This document shows positions 1 to 8,244 of a stretch of DNA of 64,000 nt, in pieces. How positions within the stretch are numbered: the first letter of the stretch is position 1; each line of letters begins with the position of its first letter. Position numbers and translations under genes: made by a program. Origin of the DNA: Candidatus Hecatella orcuttiae (GTDB lineage: Archaea; Thermoproteota; Bathyarchaeia; Hecatellales; Hecatellaceae). The notes under the pieces are model-generated. The model saw only the letters and a program-made list of their open reading frames with translations, ran no database searches and was not told where the DNA came from. Where the stretch lies: the NCBI GenBank assembly GCA_002011035.2, contig MTLY02000002.1, forward strand, positions 417,130-481,129, written 5' to 3'.

Positions 1-339
1 ATACACCTGGTCCAGTATCTCCTCCAGCAGCGTGGAGACCCCTTCCTCCCTGACGGTGAGCGCGTCGAGAAACTTGAACTTCCCCTCCGCCTCCAGCTTC
101 TGGAAGTCGAAGCCGAAACTTCGCATGTGCGCGTAGAAGCTCTCCCGGCTCTCGGCGAAGCTGACGTAGAGGCCGTTCTCCCCGTGGTCCGCGGCGCCGG
201 AGTGGAGGAAGCGGGCTGAGAAGATGGTCTTTCCCGTCCCCGGGTTTCCCGCCAGGAGGATGAGGCTGCCTCGGGGGAAGCCGCCTCCGATGAGGAGGTC
301 GAGGCCGGGGATACCTGTCCCCACGCGTTTTAGGCTCAA
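1..339 (-). CDS. KaiC-like RecA-fold ATPase (5' part, runs off the left edge)
   Basis: Reading the minus strand from a TTG at 339 gives an open frame that leaves the window. It starts SLKRVGTGIPGLDLLIGG, has a Walker A motif GNPGTGKT about residues 31-38 and then the KaiC-family run ENGLYVSFAESRESFYAHM. Single-domain archaeal KaiC homologues are RecA-fold ATPases, often involved in signalling or regulation; which one this is cannot be told because the C-terminal half is missing. An in-frame TGA lies just upstream (352-354), so the start is TTG 339 (preceded by GAGGGTG) or GTG 324. It follows a small 40-codon frame on the same strand, and diverges from the viral-looking genes at 473. It may be host or provirus DNA. 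Confidence 0.85.
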   Translation of the reverse strand, partial: MSLKRVGTGIPGLDLLIGGGFPRGSLILLAGNPGTGKTIFSARFLHSGAADHGENGLYVSFAESRESFYAHMRSFGFDFQKLEAEGKFKFLDALTVREEGVSTLLEEILDQVY

Positions 340-351
340 AAACTGGCACCC

Positions 352-474
352 TCAGCAGTCTATTCTCACCAGCCTCTTATTATCTTTTATTTCAGCCTCC
401 GCGCGGCTTAGTTTCACCTTCCTCTCAAGGCTATCTAGCGGAAGGACGCTAGAACTCTGAGGGGTCCCTTCCAT
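352..474 (-). CDS. Possible 40-residue protein upstream of the KaiC-like gene
   Basis: A minus-strand ATG at 474 opens 40 codons ending in TGA at 352, only 12 bases before the TTG start of the KaiC-like gene, so the two would be an operon. The C-terminal half is charged (LERKVKLSRAEAEIKDNK) and looks protein-like. The weakness is that its ATG overlaps the ATG of the divergent gene at 473 and the ribosome site is poor, so the real start could be an internal GTG. Function unknown. Confidence 0.35.
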   Translation of the reverse strand: MEGTPQSSSVLPLDSLERKVKLSRAEAEIKDNKRLVRIDC

Positions 475-682
475 GCCTGTCCCCAAGGGCTACCCTGTGA
501 GGATCACCCGGTGGAGCAGCACCAGCCGGGTGAAGAGAGGCCGGAAGAAATACTGGAAGCTCGTCTTGAACTTCCCTCAGAAGATGGCCCCGGAGCTGGA
601 GGACCTCTTGGGCAGGCCGGCTGTGGCTTGGAGGGAAGGCAGCAGGGTCATCATCCAATTTCAGCTAGCTGGGAACCCCTGA
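473..682 (+). CDS. Small basic protein of unknown function
   Basis: A 69-residue frame starting MPVPKGYPVRITRW, preceded by GAGGGG eight bases before the ATG. The N-terminal half is rich in Arg, Lys and Trp (RVKRGRKKYWKLVLNF), the C-terminal half has a short beta-like run (GSRVIIQFQLAG). It could bind nucleic acid, but no family is recognised. It is the first rightward gene and all genes from here to 16717 except one read the same way, so it probably belongs to the provirus. Confidence 0.55.
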   Translation: MPVPKGYPVRITRWSSTSRVKRGRKKYWKLVLNFPQKMAPELEDLLGRPAVAWREGSRVIIQFQLAGNP

Positions 683-1011
683 GGGAGAACACCCCGCCTC
701 CACGCCTCCTTCCACACGTCCATGTAAATCCCCCTCATATCCTCACACCCCTCCCGTTTTCCCAAGGGGGCTTCTCGCTAGCGGAGGCAAATTCCCCCAG
801 CCCCCGACTTCCCCACCCTTCACAGGGCTGTGTCGAAAACCCTAAAAGCCCACCCATGCCCTAGGGAGGTTGCTGAAAAGGGTCGGGTGCACCGGAAACC
901 CAGCCGCTGGAACCCGCAGGCCTTGGGGCCGGCGGGGCATGGGGCGGCCTTCCGCCTAAGCCAGCTTCCTTTCTCACCCGGCCTTCAGGGTTTTCTCCGA
1001 GGTGACGGCTT
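683..1011. other. Gene-poor stretch between two small viral genes
   Basis: About 330 bases with no convincing gene on either strand. It is C-rich on the plus strand and holds no clear TATA box. A 25-codon minus frame (661-738) and a plus frame from 830 are present but look fortuitous. The stretch ends with a strong ribosome site (GAGGTGA at 1000-1006) that serves the next frame. Confidence 0.4.
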
Positions 1012-1203
1012 CTGGGAAGTCATCGGAACCTCTACCTCCGCCACCTCCGCCGGGAGGCGGAGAGGCTGTTCAAGGAAGCCTACCACGACCGGGAGAAGGC
1101 GGAGCTGGTGGCCCTAGCCGACTACCCGCTGCTGGACATCCGGAGGGGGGAGGTGCTGCGAAACCCCCACTACGTCAACCCCAGCCTGGAGCGCCTCCTC
1201 TGA
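1012..1203 (+). CDS. Small protein with an apparent CTG start
   Basis: The frame ending at TGA 1201 is closed by a TGA at 1003, so the only start that keeps the protein-like sequence is CTG at 1012, six bases after a perfect GGTGA. The product is about 63 residues, helical and charged (LRREAERLFKEAYHDREKA), ending NPHYVNPSLERLL. No family is recognised. Its stop overlaps the proposed CTG start of the methyltransferase as CTGA, the arrangement seen in coupled ATGA pairs. A later GTG (about 1111) is the conventional alternative but would remove half the protein. Confidence 0.5.
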   Translation: MGSHRNLYLRHLRREAERLFKEAYHDREKAELVALADYPLLDIRRGEVLRNPHYVNPSLERLL

Positions 1204-2012
1204 CAGCCCGGCCCAAAGGCCGGTGGGGTCTCCCCCACAGGCTTTTCCAAGGCCCCGCCTACCAGGGCGCCGCCGGGCCCGTGGCTGTGGAGGCGGACGA
1301 GGAGAAGATAGCCCTCCGTCTTCAAGCCTACCGGCTCTGGCCCCAGCGGACGGTGGTGGACCTCTACGCGGGGAAGGGCTTCCTCAGCTGGCTCTACGCC
1401 CGGGAAGGCTGTGAGCGGCTCATCTGCGTGGAGAAGAACCCTGAATATTTTGCGGTGTTGAAGCGGAACTTGGCGGAGTTCGGTGAGAGGGTGAAGCTGG
1501 TCCGGGCGGACAACCTCCGATGGCTGGAGCGAGGTGGGCTGTCCCCCGAGGAGCCGGTGACCTTCGTGGACTTCGACGCCTTCGGCATCCCCGCCCGGCT
1601 GCTGCAGCGGTTCTTCACCGTCCACCCCATTCGGAGGGCTTTGGTGATGGCGGTCACCGACGGGCTGCTGTTCAACTTCCGGCGGATGAGCAACGCTGAC
1701 CTCCGTAGGCTTTACCTGCAGGATTTTTATTTGGGCGGCGAAGCCGGGCGGCCGCTGAGCATCCAAGACCTGGGGGAGTACGCTTTCCAGATCCAGCGGA
1801 CGCTGCTGGACATCTTGGCCATGCGCCACGGAGCCCAAGCCTACCCTCTCTATTTCAAGGTGAACCGCCGCTGCACCGTCGCCTACTCCGCCTATTTGGT
1901 CCTGCCCAAATTCGTGGGCGCTGTGGACTTTAAGCGCTATGTAGGTTTGAGGAGGGTGAAGACGGGGAGTGCCGCAGTATCCTTCGAGGGAAGTCTTGGA
2001 CAGGCTGGCTAG
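1200..2012 (+). CDS. SAM-dependent methyltransferase, Trm1-like Rossmann fold
   Basis: Class I methyltransferase. The SAM-binding motif I is VDLYAGKGFLSWL (about residues 53-65 from CTG 1200), followed by an acidic strand end (ICVEKNPEYF) and a motif IV VDFDAFGIPARLL (about 123-135) that resembles the DxDPFGSPxPF motif of the tRNA guanine-26 methyltransferase Trm1. Typical Trm1 is longer (about 350-380 residues) and has a C-terminal domain not recognisable here, so the substrate is uncertain: tRNA, viral RNA or DNA. The start is unclear: CTG 1200 overlaps the previous stop; GTG about 1281 is an alternative close to motif I. It overlaps the next gene by 44 bases. Confidence 0.75.
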   Translation: MTARPKGRWGLPHRLFQGPAYQGAAGPVAVEADEEKIALRLQAYRLWPQRTVVDLYAGKGFLSWLYAREGCERLICVEKNPEYFAVLKRNLAEFGERVKLVRADNLRWLERGGLSPEEPVTFVDFDAFGIPARLLQRFFTVHPIRRALVMAVTDGLLFNFRRMSNADLRRLYLQDFYLGGEAGRPLSIQDLGEYAFQIQRTLLDILAMRHGAQAYPLYFKVNRRCTVAYSAYLVLPKFVGAVDFKRYVGLRRVKTGSAAVSFEGSLGQAG

Positions 2013-2367
2013 GCTTCAGCCGGACCACTACGTGGAGGTCACGTGGAGCGACGCCTGCGAGATGCGGGACGCGACTCCGGAGGACATCGAACGCGACTAC
2101 CACACCACCATCCTGTGCTCAGGCCGGGTGTACGGGGTCCGAGGCGACTACCTCATCCTCGTCAGCGAGGAAACCTTCTACGGCTACCGGTTCCTCAGCA
2201 TCCCCATCGGCGTCATCCAGAAGCTGCGCATCCTCACCCGGAAGCCGCGGAAGAGGCCCCTCCGCATCCTCAAGGCCGGAGTCGCCTACAAGGTGGTCTA
2301 CGTCTATGTCAAGCCCGGGGAAAAGTCTCAGGTTGACGTTAAAGGACTTCGCCTTGTACGAGCATGA
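1969..2367 (+). CDS. Provirus protein of unknown function
   Basis: 132 residues, ATG start, overlapping the methyltransferase end and the following membrane gene, a packing typical of viruses. The centre alternates hydrophobic strands (SGRVYGVRGDYLILVSE, RFLSIPIGVIQKLRIL) and suggests a small beta-barrel; the tail is basic (TRKPRKRPLRIL). No family is recognised. Position just ahead of the packaging genes suggests a virion or DNA-packaging accessory, but this is inference only. Confidence 0.6.
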   Translation: MPQYPSREVLDRLARLQPDHYVEVTWSDACEMRDATPEDIERDYHTTILCSGRVYGVRGDYLILVSEETFYGYRFLSIPIGVIQKLRILTRKPRKRPLRILKAGVAYKVVYVYVKPGEKSQVDVKGLRLVRA

Positions 2368-2905
2368 CTGGAGGGGCATCATCGCCCTCACCCTCGTCGC
2401 AGGGTACATCCTCCTCCTCTGGGCTCAGGTTCCCGGCATCGAAGTCCTCTCCGTGGCCGTCGGCCTGGTGGTAGGCTGGTACTTCGGCCTCCAGCAGCAC
2501 CCCCAGCCCCGGCCGTGGGCGGAGCCGTCGGTTCCCCTCAAGCTCCGGCGGGCGACGGTGAAACATCCGGCGTTCAAATCCATCAAAACCCGACTGGTCG
2601 AAGCCCTCCGGCAGACGGGCTGCTACGACCCTGCCTTCGACGATATGGTGGTCGACGAGGTTGTTAAGTCCATCATCGACATCCGCACTGTTGACCGCTA
2701 TGTGGAAGGCGCCAAAGACCTCCGGGAGCTCGCTGAGGCCTTCAACGCCAAGGCGACTATAACCCGAATACTCTACCAAGCTGTGGAGCAACTGGCCGTA
2801 ACTCGGCGAGGCCGGCTGAAGAGAAAAGACATGGAAGGCTTCAAGGACACTCTCTTCACCCGTCTCAGGGAGCTGACATCCGCATCCGAGAACAATGCGC
2901 GATAG
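2306..2905 (+). CDS. Membrane-anchored protein with two N-terminal helices
   Basis: Up to 199 residues. Two hydrophobic segments, ALTLVAGYILLLWA and LSVAVGLVVGWYFGL (about residues 27-60), are followed by a soluble, helical and charged domain of about 130 residues (for example YVEGAKDLRELAEAFNAKA). It overlaps the upstream gene; the ATG at 2306 has no ribosome site and TTG 2333 is as likely. No family recognised. A membrane anchor plus cytoplasmic helical domain beside the terminase might serve assembly or superinfection control, but nothing in the sequence proves it. Confidence 0.6.
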   Translation: MSSPGKSLRLTLKDFALYEHDWRGIIALTLVAGYILLLWAQVPGIEVLSVAVGLVVGWYFGLQQHPQPRPWAEPSVPLKLRRATVKHPAFKSIKTRLVEALRQTGCYDPAFDDMVVDEVVKSIIDIRTVDRYVEGAKDLRELAEAFNAKATITRILYQAVEQLAVTRRGRLKRKDMEGFKDTLFTRLRELTSASENNAR

Positions 2906-3132
2906 TGGCATATGGTGGCATGGTTTTGGGCGGAAAGACGAGGGTTAATTTAACGCTCGACAGCCTTCTGGTCAAAGCCATCGACCAGGTTCGCGGCCCC
3001 ATCAGCCGGAGCAGCTTTATTCAAGCGCTGATCGAGGAGGCTCTGAAGAGTGTTCCCCGTGAGCGTCGAAGAGGCTTGGCTAAGGGCGAGGAGAGATCCA
3101 AGCTTCTTCGCGGGGTGGCTGCTCAGGCTTAG
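2905..3132 (+). CDS. Ribbon-helix-helix DNA-binding protein
   Basis: 75 residues. The segment TRVNLTLDSLLVKAIDQV then SRSSFIQALIEEALKSV matches the ribbon-helix-helix pattern: one short beta strand followed by two helices. Such proteins bind DNA as dimers. It overlaps the terminase gene by 83 bases; a small DNA-binding protein directly before the large terminase is the usual place for the small terminase subunit, but it could equally be a viral repressor. The start may be ATG 2905 or a downstream ATG at about 2923. Confidence 0.7.
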   Translation: MAYGGMVLGGKTRVNLTLDSLLVKAIDQVRGPISRSSFIQALIEEALKSVPRERRRGLAKGEERSKLLRGVAAQA

Positions 3133-4372
3133 GCCCACAGCCTACCAGGCCAGGTTCCTCACCGACATGAGCAAGCGGCAGGTGTTGAAGTGGAGCCGGC
3201 AGAGCGGAAAGTCCACCTGCCTCGCCGTCAAAGCCTTGTGGTTCGCCATCTTCCACCCTCAAACCACCACCCTTATCATCTCTCCGTCTCTCAGGCAGTC
3301 GATAAACTTGAGGGATATTGTCGCCGGCCTCGTCGAAAGGCTGCCCCAAGATGCCAGGAAGAACTTGGTGGAGAAAACCTTGAGAACGACCCTCTACCTC
3401 TGGCGGGGCAGCCGCATCCTCGCACTGCCCGCAAACCCAAACACGCTCCGCGGCTTCACGGCTCACATGGTCCTCGTCGATGAGGCGGATTTCTTCCAAA
3501 ACCCTGAGGCCATCTTCTACGGCACCGTTTACCCCATGCTGACCACCACCGACGGCTGGCTGATAGTCAGCTCCACCCCATGGACCACCAAGGGCTTCTT
3601 CCACCGCATCTGCCAGCCCGGCAGCGGCTACACGCACCACTTCATCAACTGGCGCGACGCGGTGCAGGCGGGAGTGGCCCGGGAGGCGGTTATCCGCGAG
3701 GCCATGGAACGCAACCCGCCGGAGGTCTTCCGCAGGGAGTACGAGTGCGAGTTCGTGGAGGACGTCGACGTCTTCCTGCCCTCGGACCTCATCGCCCGCT
3801 GCATCGACTCGCAGCTGGAGTACACGCCCTTCGAGGCTGAAGCCCGGGGTGAGTTCTACGTGGGATGCGACTTCGGCAAGCACCAGGACTACTCGGTGGT
3901 GGCCGTGGTGGAGAAAAAGGACGACGTGATTTCCCTAGTCCACCTTCACAGGTTTCCACTGGAGACCCCCTACGCCTCGGTCATCGGCTACGTGAAAGCC
4001 CTGTGCGACCGGTGGCGCAGCGTCGCCGCGGTGCGCCCTGACATGACCGGGGTGGGCGACTTCATCGTGGAAGAAATGCAGCGGGCTGGAATCCCCAGCG
4101 TGGAAGGCGTCAAGTTCACCCGCGAAAGCAAAGAGGCCATAGCCGTGCCGGTGAAGCAGGCTATGATTTCAGGGCGTGTTCGCATCCCCTACGACCGGGA
4201 CCTCATCGCTGAGCTCAACGTGGAACGCTATGAGATGTCGAAAGACGGCCACTATGTTTTCAGCCACCCCGAGCGAAGCCACGACGACCGCTTCTGGGCC
4301 TTCTGCCTCGCCGCCCACGCCGCCCTCGGCAGGGGCGAAGGAGGAGCCATCATAGGGGGTGTCCGTCGATGA
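3050..4372 (+). CDS. terL: Terminase large subunit (packaging ATPase/nuclease)
   Basis: 440 residues, GTG start. The N-terminal ATPase has a Walker A-type loop SRQSGKST (49-56) and Walker B LVDEADFF (142-149), followed by the coupling motif SSTPW (about 174-178). The C-terminal RNase H-like nuclease begins VGCDFGKHQDYS with the metal-binding Asp at about 274 and ends with a second acidic pair in SHDDRFWAF near 420. The protein pumps viral DNA into the prohead through the portal and cuts concatemers. Length is normal for the family and all motifs look intact. Its stop overlaps the portal start by four bases (ATGA). Confidence 0.95.
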   Translation: MFPVSVEEAWLRARRDPSFFAGWLLRLRPTAYQARFLTDMSKRQVLKWSRQSGKSTCLAVKALWFAIFHPQTTTLIISPSLRQSINLRDIVAGLVERLPQDARKNLVEKTLRTTLYLWRGSRILALPANPNTLRGFTAHMVLVDEADFFQNPEAIFYGTVYPMLTTTDGWLIVSSTPWTTKGFFHRICQPGSGYTHHFINWRDAVQAGVAREAVIREAMERNPPEVFRREYECEFVEDVDVFLPSDLIARCIDSQLEYTPFEAEARGEFYVGCDFGKHQDYSVVAVVEKKDDVISLVHLHRFPLETPYASVIGYVKALCDRWRSVAAVRPDMTGVGDFIVEEMQRAGIPSVEGVKFTRESKEAIAVPVKQAMISGRVRIPYDRDLIAELNVERYEMSKDGHYVFSHPERSHDDRFWAFCLAAHAALGRGEGGAIIGGVRR

Positions 4373-5580
4373 CCCTGTGGGGAAAAATCAAAAACTGGTT
4401 CACCGCCAGCGAAGCCCAAGGCTTGGAGGAGAAAGCCCGAGGCCTCGTCGCCGGGGTCCCTTCCGTCTGGGGCCGAGGGCAGAAGGCACCCTTCAGCTTC
4501 CAAACCTGCTTCGAACGCTACGAGAACGTAGGCTTGGTCACCGCGGCTGTGGACGCTACAGCGGAGATGATCGCAGGCCCAGGCTACCACACCGAGGGCG
4601 TCGGTGAAGCCAAGCGTGTGGTGGACGACTTCGCGGAGGAGGTCAACCTCGACGGCCTGCTCATGGACGCGGTGCTGGACTGCGCCATCTGCGGCAACTC
4701 GTGGGTGGAGAAGGTGGTGGAGGACGGCCTCATCGTCGGCCTCAACTACCTCGACCCACTGAGCATGGAGCAGAGCATCATCCTCAAGAAGGCCCCCGGA
4801 GGCTTCGACCTCTACCACAACCAGGTGGAAGGCTACGTGCAGACCGTCCGAGGCAGGAAGACAGCCCAGTGGCCTGCGGACCGCATCATCCACTTCACCT
4901 GGAACCGGCCCCGCGGCAGCCTCTACGGCACAGGCATGGTGAAGCCTGTGGAAGCCTACCTGCAGACCATCCTCGAAGCCGAGCAGGACATGGGCAAGAT
5001 CATCAAACGCTACGCCGCCCCCAAGGTGGCTTGGATGCTGCAGGACGCGGGGAAGACGGTTTTCGACGAGGTGAAGCGGCAGCTCCGCACCGTGCAGCCG
5101 GACGAGGACTACGTCATCGCCACCACCGGGAAGACGAGAATCGACGCCCAAGTCATCCAGATTGACCCCCGCAGCCGCTTCGAGTACTTCTTCAACCACA
5201 TCACCAACGCCATCATGGCCGGGTTGGAGTGCCCCATCACCTTCCTCTTCCGCGGCGACGTGAGGGTCTCAGACGCCTCCGCCACGGCCATGCTTCAAGC
5301 CTTCGACCGGAAAATCCGCATGAAGCAGCGCCGGTTCAAACGCATCATCGAAGCCCAGCTTTTCCGCCCGCTGGTCCGGCAGCACGGCCACAGCGAAGTC
5401 CCCCGCCTGGTCTGGGGACCTGTGGAGGTGGAGACCTTGGAGGACAAGCTCAAGAAGTGGACGGAGCTGCTTTCCAGCCGCCTCAGCCTCAGGGATGAAA
5501 CCCGCCGCGCCCTCGAGGATGAAATGATGAAAGACCTAGGCCTTCAGTCTACCGCAGAAGAGAGGAGTGAAGATGCCTAA
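4369..5580 (+). CDS. Portal protein
   Basis: 403 residues, ATG overlapping the terminase stop. Portal-family features are the early run FERYENVGLVTAAVDATAEM, the central LYGTGMVKPVEAYLQTI followed by a long helix region (ILEAEQDMGKIIKRYAAPK), and the late helix DASATAMLQAFDRKIRMKQR. Twelve copies form the ring through which DNA enters the head and to which the tail attaches. Position between terminase and protease is diagnostic. The acidic C-terminus overlaps the protease start. Length is in the usual 400-500 range. Confidence 0.9.
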   Translation: MTLWGKIKNWFTASEAQGLEEKARGLVAGVPSVWGRGQKAPFSFQTCFERYENVGLVTAAVDATAEMIAGPGYHTEGVGEAKRVVDDFAEEVNLDGLLMDAVLDCAICGNSWVEKVVEDGLIVGLNYLDPLSMEQSIILKKAPGGFDLYHNQVEGYVQTVRGRKTAQWPADRIIHFTWNRPRGSLYGTGMVKPVEAYLQTILEAEQDMGKIIKRYAAPKVAWMLQDAGKTVFDEVKRQLRTVQPDEDYVIATTGKTRIDAQVIQIDPRSRFEYFFNHITNAIMAGLECPITFLFRGDVRVSDASATAMLQAFDRKIRMKQRRFKRIIEAQLFRPLVRQHGHSEVPRLVWGPVEVETLEDKLKKWTELLSSRLSLRDETRRALEDEMMKDLGLQSTAEERSEDA

Positions 5581-6319
5581 GCATCCTGACTTCGAAAAAA
5601 TCCACCGCGACTTCCTAAGCCGCTACGGAGCCGAGGAGGGGGAAAGACGCTACTACGCCTGGCTCCGCAGCCGCAGCCTCGACGACACCCAGCCCTTGGG
5701 CTCCCAGCGCGCTAAGCTGGAGGAAGGCACCGCCTTCCAGTGGGCTAACACCCTCGACTGGGTGGGGCAGCCCAACCGCATCCGAGGCCTCGCCCTCACC
5801 CCCGGCTCCAGCCTCAACCGCAACCTCTACCCGGAGGAGGAGCTGGCCAAGGCAGCCAGAACGCTGGCGGGGAAACCCATCTACGTCAACCACCTCCACA
5901 CCGGGACAGCTGTCCCCGGGCAGGCTCAGCCGCAGGTAGGCCGGGTGCTGGACGCGGAGTACATCCCCGGCCGAGGCATCGAATACGTGGGCGCCGTCGA
6001 AGACCCCGCTGTTTGGAGGCTCATCCGAAGCGGCCTGATCACAAAGGTGAGCGTGGCGGGAAGATGCCGCTCCGCCCTCCCCGTCGACGGGGTGAAGCCG
6101 GAGGGGCTCATGTTCGAGGAGCTGAGCCTCCTCTGGGGGGAGGAACAGCCCGGTGTCCCCGGCGCCTACGTCCAAGTTTGGGAAAAGCTCAGCCCCAGGG
6201 GAAGGGCGAAGCCGCTGGGCCTAGGCCTCCGGGAAGGCCCTGAACCCGCGCAGCCGCCCACTCCAGACCTTTGGGGGGCTAGGCTGAGGGACGTGCTGCC
6301 TTCCAAGGCAAGGCGGTGA
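5573..6319 (+). CDS. Capsid maturation (prohead) protease
   Basis: From ATG 5573 (preceded by GAGGAG) the product is 248 residues. The core RGLALTPGSSLNRNLYPEEEL, then KPIYVNHLH with a candidate catalytic His at 107, and ITKVSVAGRC with a candidate catalytic Ser at 160, fits the herpesvirus-type serine protease fold of HK97-like phages, as does FEELSLLWGEEQPG. It would trim the scaffold or capsid after prohead assembly. It lies between portal and capsid genes as expected. No separate scaffold gene is visible; the basic, Pro-rich tail is not obviously scaffold-like. Confidence 0.8.
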   Translation: MPKHPDFEKIHRDFLSRYGAEEGERRYYAWLRSRSLDDTQPLGSQRAKLEEGTAFQWANTLDWVGQPNRIRGLALTPGSSLNRNLYPEEELAKAARTLAGKPIYVNHLHTGTAVPGQAQPQVGRVLDAEYIPGRGIEYVGAVEDPAVWRLIRSGLITKVSVAGRCRSALPVDGVKPEGLMFEELSLLWGEEQPGVPGAYVQVWEKLSPRGRAKPLGLGLREGPEPAQPPTPDLWGARLRDVLPSKARR

Positions 6320-6450
6320 AGCTGATTTTTCACGGTCACAGCCATGACGGCAGCCCAGCCGCGTCGGTTGGGCCTACGCCGGAGCTTGACGGCTGAGGGG
6401 GATACTCCCCTGCCTTAGTGTGGGAGAGCAAAAGTTTGGGAGAAAGAAAC

Positions 6451-6858
6451 ATGACCAGTCAAGGCGACGTGTACACCCTAGGCATCGTGCTAGACCTCAG
6501 AGCCGGAGGAGCCATCGCCAAAGGAGAACCTGTCAAAACCGGCGCCGCCGACGGCAAGGTTGTCGCAGCCTCCGACGGAGACGACCCCGTAGGCGTGGCC
6601 CTGAAGGCCGCCAGCGCCGACGGAGACCCCGTGCCCGTCATGGTTTCCGGAGCCGTCTACCTGACGGCCGCCGCGGCCATCAGCCGGGGGGAAGCCGTTC
6701 AGCCGGCGGGGTCCCAGAAGGTGAAAGCCCTCGCCGACCAGCCGGTGGACGAAGGAGGCACCGCCACCTACACTGTCTACTACCAGAAGAAGCTGGGCAT
6801 CGCCTTGGAAGCCGCTTCCGCGGACGGAGACGTCATCCTCGTCCAGCTGGCCCTCTAA
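6451..6858 (+). CDS. Capsid decoration protein, DUF2190-like
   Basis: 135 residues from ATG 6451 with GGGAGA upstream. It is Ala/Gly/Asp rich with a repeated pattern of short strands: AIAKGEPVKTGAADGKVVAA, VGVALKAASADGDPVPVMV, LGIALEAASADGDVILVQL. This beta-rich internal repeat (KAASADGDPV and EAASADGDVI) is typical of DUF2190 capsid cement proteins, which trimerise on the outside of HK97 heads. It sits directly before the major capsid gene. The 130 bases ahead of it have no clear gene; they hold a small AGGGG/CCCCT hairpin at 6396-6411. Confidence 0.75.
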   Translation: MTSQGDVYTLGIVLDLRAGGAIAKGEPVKTGAADGKVVAASDGDDPVGVALKAASADGDPVPVMVSGAVYLTAAAAISRGEAVQPAGSQKVKALADQPVDEGGTATYTVYYQKKLGIALEAASADGDVILVQLAL

Positions 6859-6872
6859 GGCGGTGAAGCGCC

Positions 6873-7862
6873 GTGCAGAAGATTCTAGAAACAGGAGTTA
6901 AGGTGGCTAAGGAAGACATGGCTGTTCGAAGGCTGGAGGAAAAACTTCAGACTCCCCTGCTTTCAGGGCGGACCCTCCACGAAGCCCAGCGGGTCCTCCA
7001 CCAGCGCACCGAAGCCATGCTTAAAGACCGACATCTCCGCGAGGTCCTCCTAAGCGACCAGTCGCAGGCCACGGCCAAGGTTCTGGACATCGTCTGGGAG
7101 GCGGCCAAGCCCCGGCTCATCGGCCGGGAGCTCTGCGCGGTCTTCGTCAAGGAAGACCCGTCCCTGAAGGTGCCCCGGCATAAGACCTTGGTCTCAGCCC
7201 GCTACCCGGTGGCGGAGGGCGCTGACATCCCTGTGAACGTGGGAGCTTTCGACTCGGTGACCCTGACCCCTGAAAAGTCCGGGGTAGCCGTGCCCATCAG
7301 CCGGGAGATGATCGAAGACGCCGCGTGGGATGTCGTGGAGTTCCAGCTCCGCGAAGCCGGCCGAGCCATGGCCGAGGTGGAAACAGAGCGGATCATCGCC
7401 CAGATGATCGCTGACGCAGGGAACTCCGCGGCTGCAGCCACAGCTGGGACGCTGGCCTACGACGACATCGTGGGCATGATCAACCTCATCCAAGCCGACA
7501 ACTTCCTCCAAGACTACATCCAAACCGGCCGAGGCTACTTGGTGGTGCACCCCGACCAGTACGCCGACCTCCTCAAGGACTCCAGCGTGAAGCAGGCTCA
7601 CTCTTGGGGCGGCATCGCCGTGGCGCCCACAGGCCGCTTGGAGACCATCTTAGGCCTCAACCTCCGGGTGACCACCAAGATCACCAGCGGCACCGCCCTG
7701 GTCGTCGACGCGGAGCACGCGGGAGCTCTGTTTATCCGAAGGGACATCACCGTGGAAAACTACGAAGACCCGATTAAGGACCTGGCCGGAGCCGTGCTGA
7801 CAGCCCGGTGGAAGTACGCGACGATGCAGGCGAACGCCATAGGCAAGATCACAGGAGCCTAA
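6873..7862 (+). CDS. Major capsid protein, HK97 fold
   Basis: 329 residues, GTG start with GGTGA upstream. N-terminal helices (about 1-60) could be a delta-domain scaffold. The body (VPRHKTLVSARYPVAEGADIP to the end) has the expected alternation: FDSVTLTPEKSGVAVPISRE, a long helix AAWDVVEFQLREAGRAMAEVE, GRGYLVVHPDQYADLL and the final strand VENYEDPIKDLAGAVLTARW. Together these match HK97-type capsid proteins, and position after protease and decoration protein supports it. A strong hairpin terminator follows, as expected for a highly expressed gene. Confidence 0.85.
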   Translation: MQKILETGVKVAKEDMAVRRLEEKLQTPLLSGRTLHEAQRVLHQRTEAMLKDRHLREVLLSDQSQATAKVLDIVWEAAKPRLIGRELCAVFVKEDPSLKVPRHKTLVSARYPVAEGADIPVNVGAFDSVTLTPEKSGVAVPISREMIEDAAWDVVEFQLREAGRAMAEVETERIIAQMIADAGNSAAAATAGTLAYDDIVGMINLIQADNFLQDYIQTGRGYLVVHPDQYADLLKDSSVKQAHSWGGIAVAPTGRLETILGLNLRVTTKITSGTALVVDAEHAGALFIRRDITVENYEDPIKDLAGAVLTARWKYATMQANAIGKITGA

Positions 7863-7885
7863 GCCTAAACCACCCGTTTTCTTCC

Positions 7886-7926
7886 GGCGGTTCTTTTCCC
7901 GTGAAAAAGCAACCGCCCCTTTTTTT
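7886..7926 (+). terminator. Hairpin and T-run after the capsid gene
   Basis: GGCGGTT (7886-7892) pairs perfectly with AACCGCC (7911-7917) across an 18-base loop and is followed by a run of T (7920-7926). It stands 24 bases after the capsid stop and would end or attenuate transcription of the head gene block. Archaeal termination mostly needs only the T-run, so the hairpin may also protect the mRNA end. Confidence 0.65.
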
Positions 7927-7954
7927 ATCGCTTCCAAAAATCACGTGAGTTAGG

Positions 7955-8227
7955 TTGAAGGTTAAAACCGGCGTCTGCCCCCGGTGTGGAACCCGCTACT
8001 ACCAGCGAGGCGACCGCCTTTACATCTGCGACTGCATGCTCACCAAGCCCGACGGGTCCCTCATGGCCGCCTACGACCCCGCCGTCGACAGCCTCAGCTA
8101 CGGCTCTAGGGCTATGCAGAAAATCCGAAACCCTGAGGACCGGAGTCGGAGAAGTTGGAGGGTTCACTTCTGGGACGGCGGCGAGAAGAACGAAGAAAAC
8201 CGCCCGGTGGAGGTGAAGATGAAATGA
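7955..8227 (+). CDS. Small zinc-ribbon-like provirus protein
   Basis: 90 residues from a TTG at 7955. Four cysteines in the N-terminal third, VCPRCGTRYY and YICDC, make a probable zinc knuckle; the rest is polar and basic with no recognised domain. It stands between the capsid terminator and the Lys-rich frame, at the head-tail gene boundary. Function unknown; a structural or regulatory zinc protein is possible. Confidence 0.6.
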   Translation: MKVKTGVCPRCGTRYYQRGDRLYICDCMLTKPDGSLMAAYDPAVDSLSYGSRAMQKIRNPEDRSRRSWRVHFWDGGEKNEENRPVEVKMK

Positions 8228-8244
8228 CCTCCCCGAGGGAAAAA

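Noticed and set aside
661..738. 25-codon minus-strand frame starting MRGIYMDVWKEAW with a ribosome-like site
   Set aside because: Too short, overlaps the end of the plus-strand gene at 473-682, and nothing else supports it.
830..1117. Plus-strand frame of 95 codons
   Set aside because: Composition is that of a shadow frame; the real coding frame over its second half is the one ending at 1203.
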